Shown here: one piece after another, positions 54,549 through 63,622 of the stretch
How the letters are laid out: each line of letters starts with the position of its first letter
Numbering within the stretch: position 1 is the stretch's first letter
Assembly (NCBI GenBank): GCA_019285755.1
Contig: CP079103.1
Location: 496,001-560,000, forward strand
Origin: Chitinophaga sp. E66
GTDB lineage: Bacteria; Bacteroidota; Bacteroidia; Chitinophagales; Chitinophagaceae
DNA length: 64,000 nt
Direction: 5' to 3'
Made by a program: the position numbers and the translations under genes
The notes under the pieces: model-generated
Databases searched by the model: none
Told to the model about the DNA's origin: nothing
Seen by the model: the letters and a program-made list of their open reading frames with translations, nothing else

Positions 54549-54834
54549 ATGGAAGAAAATTTAGATCATATGCGGCAGCAGTTATACCTGCAACAAATGG
54601 CAGGGGCTACGACCGAAAGTGAGGACGCCAGACTGGCAGCAGCCTGACCGATCCCCGGATCAGGAAGATGTGCGATGAACTGGACGAGCGCTCTATAAAT
54701 CGCCCGGATGCTGGCGCTCTTGCGGGGCGGCCTACCAATAAGCGAACAAGTCTGTGGAAGAGTTCATGGACATCTTGCGGGTGACCAAGGGGCTTCGTTA
54801 CCGGATTGAAGGGAAGGAGCTGCACATCTTTTAG
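54549..54834 (+). CDS. Miniature FecR-like protein (two frame breaks)
   Basis: A predicted 95-residue protein once two lost bases are restored (near 54638 and 54770). The N-terminal part, MEENLDHMRQQLYLQQMAG then TESEDARLAAA and LTDPRIRKMCDELDER, resembles the cytoplasmic N-terminus of FecR anti-sigma factors. The last 26 residues, EEFMDILRVTKGLRYRIEGK followed by ELHIF, resemble the end of their DUF4974 domain. The membrane helix and the periplasmic FecR domain between them are absent. Either a decayed anti-sigma gene with a large internal deletion or a genuine mini-protein. It stands upstream of an ECF sigma gene and an STN-type SusC. Confidence 0.5.
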
Positions 54835-54874
54835 TATTTCAGGCAAATCACGACCATATATTAATTTTTTCATT

Positions 54875-55078
54875 ATGGAAAATTCATATTTGACGAACCG
54901 ATTGCAGTACATATTCTTGATGGACAATTTAAGTTGGGAAGATTTTGTCCACCGCGCAGGCGAGAACGGACCGAACCTGCGGGAAGAGTTACTGGATTTA
55001 TTGCAGGAGTCTACTGAGTTGCTGGCGAGGATCGGGTACCACCTGGAGATCGTCAAGGACAGCGACAGTATTCTCTAA
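54875..55078 (+). CDS. Hypothetical 67-residue protein
   Basis: An intact small frame starting MENSYLTNRLQYIFLMDNLSWEDFVHRAGENG and ending RIGYHLEIVKDSDSIL. The middle, NLREELLDLLQESTELLARIGYHL, predicts a long amphipathic helix. There is no signal peptide and I recognise no family. It lies between the mini FecR-like gene and the ECF sigma gene and could be co-transcribed with the former (40 bp apart). A role as a small sigma-binding or regulatory protein is possible only by position. Confidence 0.5.
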   Translation: MENSYLTNRLQYIFLMDNLSWEDFVHRAGENGPNLREELLDLLQESTELLARIGYHLEIVKDSDSIL

Positions 55079-55330
55079 GTTGTTTGTTAGTAATTCCCTG
55101 AGTTAACCATTATATTTGTTTTACGGGGTGCATGTTAGACATGACCGGTGTCCATTAACGCGAGATTAACATTTCGCTTTTTATTGCATACTGATTTTTC
55201 ACTAAATTGAGTGAAGACATTTTCCGTATTAGCATATGTTTAACCCATCTGTGGAATTCCCGGAAAATATGTAAGTTCGGGATTGCAAGGTGGGCATTTT
55301 ACAGTTTAAAAACACTGATGCAACTAAAAT

Positions 55331-55867
55331 ATGCCGGAAGAATCTATCTCGCCACAACATGAGTCTGGACCAATGATGGCATTGATCCAGGAATTGTTCG
55401 AACAACATCGCAAGACGTTGATCGTTGAGGCTGTGCTTATTCTGAAGGATTGGCATGAAGCGGAGGATGTGGTGCAGGATACATTCGAGGTAATTATAAA
55501 AGGCGGTCATCTTAACAGGGTGGAGCCGGATAAGTATCACGGGTATTTGTATCGTGCGGTTCGGAATAATTGTCTAAGTACCCAGCGGAAGTCTGTAGTG
55601 GATAAACGCAAGAAGGACCGTTTCGAGGAATCGGAACCCTGGTTCGAGACCGGCGATATGCTGGAGGCCTGGGACACGCGGCAGCGTTTGCGCGACGCAG
55701 TGAAATCCCTACCCGAACAGCGGCGCCTGGCGTTCGAGAAAACTTACCTGGAAGGAAAGCCGCACCGGCAGGTGGCCATGGAAATGGAGTTGAAATTAGA
55801 AACTGTAAAGAGCCACATCAAAATCGCTTTGAAGAATCTGCGCGATCGCCTCAAGCATTTAAGATAA
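55331..55867 (+). CDS. ECF RNA polymerase sigma-70 factor
   Basis: An intact 178-residue ECF sigma factor. Region 2: FEQHRKTLIVEAVLILKDWHEAEDVVQDTFEVI (spanning residues 22-55); region 4: VKSLPEQRRLAFEKTYLEGKPHRQVAMEMELKLETVKSHIKIALKNLRDRL (spanning residues about 125-175) with a clear helix-turn-helix. The linker EESEPWFETGDMLEAWDTRQRL is rich in acidic residues. Downstream is an STN-type SusC; upstream, instead of the usual downstream FecR, is only a miniature FecR-like gene. A strong hairpin follows within 60 bp, so it is transcribed apart from SusC. Confidence 0.93.
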   Translation: MPEESISPQHESGPMMALIQELFEQHRKTLIVEAVLILKDWHEAEDVVQDTFEVIIKGGHLNRVEPDKYHGYLYRAVRNNCLSTQRKSVVDKRKKDRFEESEPWFETGDMLEAWDTRQRLRDAVKSLPEQRRLAFEKTYLEGKPHRQVAMEMELKLETVKSHIKIALKNLRDRLKHLR

Positions 55868-55924
55868 TAGCCCATGAAAGGGCCTGTCAACCAAACAAGC
55901 TTGTTAGCATGCTTAGACAACATT

Positions 55925-55958
55925 AAAAATCCTATTTTCGCTAATAGGATTTTTGTTT
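55925..55958 (+). terminator. Terminator after the ECF sigma gene
   Basis: aaaaatcctatt (55925-55936) and aataggattttt (55943-55954) form a perfect 12-bp stem with a 6-nt loop and a T-rich end. Confidence 0.85.
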
Positions 55959-56061
55959 ATTTTATGAGACAATCCCCGGAATCCCGCATGACCCATCTGC
56001 ATGTGAAGTACCCCGGAGCCTGCATCCAGACCGAACATAGTACAAACCGCCAATTTTGTAA

Positions 56062-59000
56062 ATGATTCGTATGGGGAGAAGCGCAGCGATTCTGGTTTAC
56101 GCCTTACTAATTGCCATGTTTTTAAGCGTGGCTGGTGAGGTACGCGCCCAGCAAACGCCTCCGCCGCCGCCCCAATCCGTTCCTAAGGATAAGATTTTCA
56201 CCCTGAACGGCTCATATACCGTCGAGGAAATATTCACCCAACTCCACAAACAAACGAATATCTACGTTAACGTCGAGCGCTCGATCATAGATTACAGCCG
56301 CCGGCTTACCGTTCATTTCAACAATACGCCCATCCGCGAAGTCATGGAAAAAGTACTGGGCGAGCTACCCGTTGACTGGATGTATATCAACGGCGATGTC
56401 ATCCTTTTCCCCAGCGCCAACCCGGTACGACTGAAGGAAGACGAGACCATCACCGTCTCAGGAACCGTCATGGATAATGACGGAGTGAACCTGCCCGGGG
56501 TGACCATCATGGTGAAAGGCGTATCCAAGGGCGGGGTGACAGACGGGAATGGCAATTACCGTATCGAGAAGGTGCCGCCCAAAGCTACATTGGTCATTAA
56601 TTCCATCGGTTTCCTCAGCCGCCAGTACCGCCTTGACGGTGAGCGCCGCGTCAATTTCATCCTGGAACCGGCGGTATCCCAGATACAGCCCGTAGAGGTG
56701 ACGGCGAACACGGGGTACCAGGTACTGAAGAAGCGGGAAACGCCGGGGCTGTGACGGTGATCGATAGTGTTTTTATCAACCGGTCAACCGGCATGAATAT
56801 ACTGGATCGGCTGGAGGGCGCAACGAGTGGGATGTTGTCGTTCAGAACACCGGCTATGGCGCAATACGTACCCAAGATGCCAGAAGGTGCGGATATGGGA
56901 ATATACCTAAGGGGCTTCAGTACTATTACACCCAATAGGGTAAATCCTAACCCATTGATTGTATTGGATAATTTCCCTTACGAAGGAGATATCAAAAATA
57001 TCAATGCCAACGACATTACCAGCGTTACGATTTTAAAGGATGCGACCGCCGCAGGGGTATGGGGTGCGAGAAGTGGCAATGGAGTAATAGTGATGACAAC
57101 TAAGAAGGGGCAATATAAGGAGAAGATGAAGGTTGACTTTGCGACGAGCCTGACCTGGACAAAGAAACCAGACCTCAGTTATGACCGGAATTATCTTAAA
57201 GCGGCGGATTACATTGATATAGAGCGCTACTTGTACAATCAGGGATACTTTGGTTCTGATTTATCCAATAGGACGATGTTCCCCGGTTACACCTGCAGTG
57301 GAGATATTCAATCGACGGGAAAAAGGGGAGCTCAGCCAGGCGGAGGAAGAAAAGTTACTCAATGATTTGAAGAAGAATGACATCCGTTCCGATATCTCCC
57401 GCTATTCATACCGGAATGCGCTTAGCCAGCAATATTCAATTGGGGTACGAGGTGGTACGAAGGATTTCGCCTATTACGTTTCTTTGGGCCATGACAGGAA
57501 CCAGTCGAATATGGTCAGAAACCGCAATGAGCGAACTACCATTATTTCATCGAACCAGTTCAAGCCTGTCAAGAACCTGGAGATTTCAGCCCTGTTGAAC
57601 TTCAGCCAGCAGCAAATTGATGTGGGGAATCAAATTGATTCCACAACATTCAGATGACGGGAGGCAAGTACAAATATTTATATCCGTATGCTTCGATGTA
57701 TGATGAAAACGGTAATCCTGCTGCGGTGATTAAAGATTTCAGGGCGAGCTTCTCAGATAGCTTGGAAAGGCTGGGGTTTCAAAACTGGGATTACCGCCCA
57801 GCCGATGAGATGAATAGTACCCAAACTTATTTTTCACTGCAAAATTTACTTTTAAGAGCGTCGATCAAATATAATTTCCTTAAGTATTTTAATCTGGAGG
57901 TCAATTATCAGAATGAACGACAAATGATATTTTCGCAAAAGTACTTTGATAACCAGGCTTATTATGTACGTAATCTGGTCAATACATTTTCATTTTATAA
58001 TTCGACAACCCGAACTTTAACGAAGGGGCTTCCCGAGGGAGGCATAATGGCAATTAGTGACTATGATTGGCAAGGAAACAGCTTCAGAAGCAGTGCCAGC
58101 TTTCAGAGGCGATTGAACGCTCATATAATAAAAGCAGTAATCGGAGGTGAAATAAGAGAACTGTCTGCTGCCGGGTTTGAAAGGGAGAACGTTGGTTATG
58201 ATAATATTAAGGGTATTCCCATTACTAACTTAAATACCAGTACAAGCTTTCCTTTAACGCCGACAGGAAGTGCGACTTTAGATGATAAATTGAATCTTAG
58301 TGGTGAAAACGATGGTATCTTGAATAGATATTTATCCTACTATGCAATTATAGATTATAATTTGTTGAGAAAGTATGACCTGACGATTGTTGGACGGAGG
58401 GATGGCACAAATTTATTTGGAGCCAGGACAAATGAACGGATTAAACCTTTCTGGTCATTAGGTGGTGGTTGGCATATTGATAAAGAAGAGTTTTTTAGGT
58501 CAAACGTGATCAACATTTTAAGATTGAGAGCTTCCGTTGGAGAGAACGGAAATATTTACAATGGGTCTGCATACTTAACTGCATCAAGAGGAGTTGATCA
58601 ATTGACAGGGTTGCCTAGTAGTCTTATTGCCAATCCTGCAAATGATGATTTGAGCTGGGAGAAGGTTAAAATAGTAAATCTTGGATTGGATTTCGCACTT
58701 TTTAAGAGTAAGCTTTTTGGTTCAATAGATGTCTTTTCGAAGAATACAAAGGATTTAGTCCAACAGGTGAATCTCGCTCCGCAAACTGGCTATACTTCAG
58801 CACTTATTAATTCAGCAGCTACTACCGCAAAAGGGTTGGAAATTACACTGAATGGCAGTTTAAAAGTAAGGTCAGTTGAATTGCTGTCGAGAATGTATGT
58901 CACTTATTTGACCGACAAGCTAGAAAAGTATGATCAAGCTCCTAATAGGCAACTAATTATTCTCAACGATCCTAATTCAGTCATGCTTTTTGTTAAGGGC

Positions 59001-59657
59001 AGATCATTAAAAGGCATGTTTAGTTATAAATGGGCTGGCCTTGATCCCAATACCGGGGATCCGCAAGGATATCTAAACGGCCAGGTAAGCAAAGATTATA
59101 GTAAAATTCTGAATAATTTTCAGCCCGATAGTCTGGTTTATCATGGTTCCGCTTTCCCTAAATGGTTTGGAACATGGAGAAATGACTTTAGGTATAAAAG
59201 GTTTATTTTTTCAATCAGCCTAAATTATAAGTTTAACTATTACTTCAGACGTCCGGGTCTTGAGCTGAGTTATCCTGCCTTATTAAGCAGAACTACTAAT
59301 TTAGAGTATCATCAGAGGTGGCAGGTTCCCGGGGATGAGCAGCATACAAACGTCCCTTCGTTAGTATTTCCAGCTAATGACTTACGTACACAATTTTATC
59401 AACGATCTGATATACTGGTTGAACGTGGAGACCACATCAGACTGCAGGATATTAGATTCTCATATCAGTCTCCATTTAAAAACAAAGGTTTGATAAAAAG
59501 CTATGAAGTATTCTCTTACATGACAAATCTGGGTATTTTATGGCGAGCTAACCGGTTAGGCCTTGATCCGGATGTCCCACATTTAAGCACAGCAGGGAAT
59601 AGTAACAGAGTTCCTATTCCATTTACAATTTCAATTGGCACAAATGTGAAATTATAA
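56062..59657 (+). CDS. SusC-family TonB-dependent receptor with STN domain; mosaic base composition (three frame breaks)
   Basis: An outer-membrane receptor of about 1,199 residues. Signal peptide ILVYALLIAMFLSVAGEVRA, a proline run, STN domain (about residues 45-115: FTLNGSYTVEEIFTQLHKQT), CarboxypepD_reg-like domain (TVSGTVMDNDGVNLPGVTI), plug (IYLRGFSTIT, PLIVLDNFPYEG, ILKDATAAGVWGARSGNGVIV) and beta-barrel. Breaks near 56745 (-1), 57290 (-2) and 57652 (-1). The first 1.0 kb is GC-rich like the rest of the window, whereas the barrel-coding part is AT-rich and has no break over 2 kb. This suggests a barrel exchanged by recombination. The STN domain implies signalling to an anti-sigma factor. 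Confidence 0.9.
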
Positions 59658-59661
59658 TATT

Positions 59662-61048
59662 ATGAAGAATGTCTTTTTGGGAGTAGGTTTTTTTGTATTT
59701 GGCCTAAGCAGTTGTCAGAAGGCTAGTGATTGGCTAAATGAGCCTAGATCAAAGAAGGACGTTACTTTTGAAAAACTGAAGGATTATCAGGAATTATTAA
59801 ATAACACATCTGTATTTAATTTGGCTATGCCTGGAGTTAGCATAATTGGAACAGATAATATTTATATACGTGATGAAGCTATTCAAAGTCTTGCTGTAGT
59901 TGAAAGAAATGCTTATTTATGGAATAAGGATATCTTCGAAGGCAGATCATCAATTGACTATACAGGTGCATATCAGGCAATAAATTATTCAAATGTGATT
60001 TTGGCTGGGATTGAGGAAGTTGTTAGAAATGACAACAATAAAGCATTGTATAATGAAATTAAAGGGCAAGCACTTTTTTTCAGAGCGCTAATGTATTCGG
60101 AGTTAGCGAATCTGTTTTGTAAGCCATTTGACCAGCTGACTGCTAATGTGGATAAGGGCATTTGTATCAGATTGAATCCAGATATAAATTCAGTAGTTCC
60201 AAGGTCGTCAGTTTTAGAAACATACGCGCAAATATTAGGAGATATAAAGACATCTATTGATCTTTTGCAGCGAGAAAATAAAATTAAAACTAGGCCTACT
60301 AAAGTTTCGGCATATTTATTATTGGCAAGGGTTAACTTATTAATGTCGAATTATATAGATGCCAAACGTTACGCTGATTCTGTTTTGGCAATTTCAGATT
60401 TGCTAATAGACTTTAATTCAGCTCCAAATATTAATTTGCCGTATCGGTTTCCTGACTTTAACTCTTCCAATTCTGAGATTGTATTTTACGCACAAGGATT
60501 TCCATACTCTGTAATACTACCTGGCAATAATATTAATCTGGCTCTTGTGGATACATTTCTGTATAGATCATATAATGAAAATGATTTGAGGAAAATGTAT
60601 TTCTATTCTGAAATAGATTCAAGCACGATAAAGTTTAAGGAAGTTACACAGGAGCGGCAGCAATTTTTTCTGGGTTGAGTTTAAATGAGGCATATTTTAT
60701 ACGAGCGGAAAGTAACGCAAGGTTGGGTAATTTGGTTAGTGCTGCATTGGACTTAAATGCTGTATTAGTCAAAAGGTATAAGAGGGGACTTATAGTAGTT
60801 ATGAACCGAACGATAAGGATTCATTAATAGCGAAGATACTTATAGAACGACGGAAGGAGTTTCCTTTTTCAGGAAGTTTAAGGTGGCAAGATCTAAGAAG
60901 GTGCAATTTAGATCCTAGACTTGCCACAACTTTAGTTAGGAGGATCTCAGGTGTAATCCGAGAATTAAAACCCCAAGATCCCAAGTATGTTTATCCATTT
61001 CCTCAGAATGAAATCAATCTTACAGGAATAGAACAGAATGAAAGATGA
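59662..61048 (+). CDS. SusD-family lipoprotein, AT-rich (two frame breaks)
   Basis: The lid partner of the preceding SusC, about 462 residues, starting 4 bp after it. The lipobox is FGLSSCQKASDW. SusD blocks: EIKGQALFFRALMYSELANLFCKPF, YLLLARVNLLMSNYIDAKRYADSVL, and, after repair, SLNEAYFIRAESNARLGN and LIERRKEFPFSGSLRWQDLRR, with an ending EINLTGIEQNER. Breaks near 60660 and 60795; without them the last quarter is lost. Codon use is strongly AT-biased compared with the other two SusD genes, matching the barrel half of its SusC and suggesting shared foreign origin. Confidence 0.9.
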
Positions 61049-61051
61049 AGA

Positions 61052-61322
61052 CTAATCTTCGTAAGTGGATAGTACCGTGGCAGCTGTGCCTGATATTTCC
61101 TGGCCTACGCTATATGAACCGTTAGTTGAAAATGTGCATACATAAGTAAGAGCCGTACCCCTAAGCATCCTACAGCAGGTGAACTACCAGCAATTGTATA
61201 CCACATAGATCCTGGAGGTGTTCCTGCTTCACAATAATAAGTTTGAAATCTCAGCCCCCAAAGGCCTTTACACCACCAATAACCAATGCGATTGCGATTA
61301 AGCTAATTTTGAGCTTTTTCAT
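61052..61322 (-). CDS. Small secreted Cys-containing peptide, DUF6520-like (two frame breaks)
   Basis: A peptide of about 90 residues on the minus strand. It starts MKKLKISLIAIALVIGGVKAFG, a clear signal sequence of the type seen in small Bacteroidota DUF6520 proteins. After two one-base repairs (near 61255 and 61161) it reads LRFQTYYCEAGTPPGSMWYT, then SSPAVGCLG and TALTYVCTFSTNGSYSVGQE, ending LSTYED. The mature part has three cysteines. It lies tail to tail with SusD (3 bp between stops) and next to a MauE/DoxX gene, a usual neighbour of such peptides. Function unknown; a redox-linked envelope role is inference. Confidence 0.65.
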
Positions 61323-61492
61323 AATAAACCTGTTTTGTAAGAATAAATACGTATTAAGTAATGCGAATAAAACATACGTAACAACCCCCGTAGGCAACGA
61401 CCTACCGTAGATGCTGCGTTTAATCTTTAATAATGTTAGAAGGGAATGGGAAAGTTGGCGAAAACAGGCAGTGGAGAAATGGTTGTGTAGCT

Positions 61493-61941
61493 TCAGGATA
61501 GCTGTATCTCCGAAGTCGCTAATGTATCACTTTGCGGTTTGTTAACCTGTAGGATGGCATATATCGTTACGATCAGTATCGCAATATTAAATATCAGGTG
61601 CTCCGTCCAGCCGAAAGACCTTACAATGCCGGCGCAACTACACGGTACGTGCGAGAAGAAATTCAGCTTGATCATGGCAATGTATCCGCTGAAAACAGTG
61701 AGTAGTCCTGCCCCGAGGTATAATCCCCATTTCACGGTTTTACCAGAGATCAAGAGCGCGGCAATCACGAACTGGAACAAAGGTAGCCCCAGGCCAGCGG
61801 CTCCGCGAACATATCATCGAACGGCTGCTCCCGCAAACGGAACCTCCATAAGCTGATGTCCGCCAGTTTCACGACAGCGGCATAAATCCAAAATAAAAAA
61901 AGGAAAAATATAATGCCCTCAAGCAGCCTCTTCTGCTTCAT
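61493..61941 (-). CDS. MauE/DoxX-family redox-associated membrane protein (one frame break)
   Basis: An integral membrane protein of 149 residues with four predicted helices: GIIFFLFLFWIYAAVVKLAD, FQFVIAALLIS, WGLYLGAGLLTVFSGYIAMI and LIFNIAILIVTIYAILQV. The motif HVPCSCAGIVRSFGW holds a CxC pair typical of MauE/DoxX proteins, thought to pass electrons to or from periplasmic thiols. One -1 break near 61785. It is encoded 170 bp upstream of, and in the same direction as, the small Cys-containing secreted peptide, whose disulfide state it could govern. Confidence 0.85.
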
Positions 61942-62118
61942 AGATACGCGGTTTATAGACGGTTTTAGATGCTAGTTCTCTTTAGTAGCGCAAGCAGGAA
62001 TTAAGTTGGTCAGTTGTGCATTCTCATGTTGTTCCTGCTTGTATATGTAAATCTACTCTTCTAATTTTATTTTCCAACTACCAAACTGATGGAATTCTTT
62101 GCATTTTTTCAAATACCA

Positions 62119-63067
62119 TCAATCATCCTTTCTGATCCTGACCGGCGGCCGTTGGTAGTAACTCGCAAACACACGCGAAAAACCCGCCGCAGACTCATAT
62201 CCCACCTCCCACGCTATTTCCTGCACCGGCAGGCCGGTCTGTTCCAGCAACTTTCGTGCCTTGTCGAGCCGCAGGTCCCGGATATAGTCGCACAGGTGCT
62301 GATGGAACATCCTGTAATAACCACGCCGAAGCTGCGTGGGCTGGATGTCGAAACGCCTGGACAAATGCTGCAACGACAGCTTCTTATCGATGTTGTCCGC
62401 AATGTACACCTTCACTTCGTTAAGCGTTTGGTAATCGCGGTGATACACGGCCATGTCTTCCGCACGATACCGGATCCCTGCATCATCGAGCGTCTGGAAC
62501 AGCAGGTCGAGTAACCGCACCTGGCGCTTCAGGCGCCAGATATCTCCTTCAAACTCCCGCTGGTAGAGGTCATGAAGATGTTGCCTGGATTTTTGTTCTA
62601 TCAGCAGGCCGGTCGTTTGCTCATGTGGGGCCGAGATGGATTCCTCGCTCACGAGCGACTGCATTGACGGAGAAAGGAACAGGAAGAGGAAATGGTGAGA
62701 GCCTTCAGGAGTTCAACACTGTGGCCGGTAGCTTGCAGGCTGAGGATGTGATAACGGCCGGGTTCGATCTCCAGCGCCCCGCGGCCGCGGGTGTGCAGCA
62801 ACAGGGTGCCTTCCATGTTGTAAAGCACCACGGTGGCAGTAGCGGCCAAACTGACCGAGAGCTTTTGCGGCTCTCTTTGAAGGGTCTTGTACAACCAGGC
62901 CTGGAAATACTGGTCCGTAAAATACTGGGTAAGGATCTCGCCTCCTTCGTTACTGTTGTAATTGGCAATGGCCTCCTCGATTAGATTTTGGCGGTAGTTC
63001 GGGGGATCTGCATGGTAAAATCATAATTAGCGCCCTGCAGAATGCCCGCGGATGTCTTCATTGGCAT
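62119..63067 (-). CDS. AraC-family transcriptional regulator (two frame breaks)
   Basis: A regulator of about 316 residues. The N-terminal part (AIANYNSNEGGEILTQYFTDQYFQAWLYKTL, spanning about residues 30-60; then LSVSLAATATVVLYNMEGTLLLHTRG) is a cupin-like domain seen in many Chitinophaga regulators. The C-terminal domain carries two helix-turn-helices: YIADNIDKKLSLQHLSRRFDIQPTQLRRGYYRMF (spanning about residues 220-253) and LPVQEIAWEVGYESAAGFSRVFASYYQRPP (about residues 280-309), the latter being the AraC signature. Breaks near 63013 and 62690. Start at 63067 or 63061. It is divergent from the leader region at 63068-63622; its target is unknown. Confidence 0.88.
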
Positions 63068-63543
63068 GGATATATGGTTTTTCGTAATAGAATACGTGTC
63101 TGTGCGGTTGTGTGCAATGACAGGTCGGGGAGTGTTGGATGAAATCTTTACTGAGAACATACCGCAGCGGGAAAAGTTGTGTCGCTGCCCCGGATCGGGT
63201 ATGTCATTGGAGCGTCAGGTCTGATCGGTCGATTTAGCCCCGGAGCAACCCGGTTCTGCTGCGTAGTTATCTAAAATCAGGCGCCGGACAAGGTGATTGC
63301 GGTAGATTTATTCATTTTTGGCTGACGGTAGTATTCCTGCATTCGGTAGACTGTCATCCGCTTTTCAGTTTTCATTGGTGCGGAGCCGGGCGTGGCGCTG
63401 CCGGATGTATCTTGTAATGGCTATCCGTTCAATACAGAAAACCCTCGAAGCCGGAAGGCATTAGTTGCTACTCTATATTGACGGGCGAAACCCGTTTCCG
63501 TAAAAGAAACCAACCAGGACATACCGCAAAAAAGCAGCCATAT
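63068..63543. other. Gene-free stretch before a plus-strand terminator; possible leader RNA or ncRNA
   Basis: No plausible coding sequence was found on either strand. The last 90 bases contain a tight hairpin (cggg-cgaaa-cccg, around 63482-63494) and then a terminator-type hairpin. A plus-strand transcript must end there, so this stretch may hold a small RNA or the leader of the gene at 63623. I could not match it to a known riboswitch. Confidence 0.4.
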
Positions 63544-63570
63544 GGGCATCCTTAGGGGTGCCCTTTTTTT
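63544..63570 (+). terminator. Terminator/attenuator before the gene at 63623
   Basis: gggcatcc (63544-63551) and gggtgccc (63556-63563) pair with one G-T wobble and are followed by T7. It lies 53 bp upstream of the next ATG on the same strand. Confidence 0.75.
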
Positions 63571-63622
63571 CATGCGTTGATGATTGAAAATATTTATATT
63601 TATTGGCACAATCAGATGAACT

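Noticed and set aside
1433-61800. Programmed ribosomal frameshifting or recoding
   Set aside because: The breaks occur in nearly all gene families at non-conserved positions without shared slippery sites or downstream structures; lost bases explain them better.
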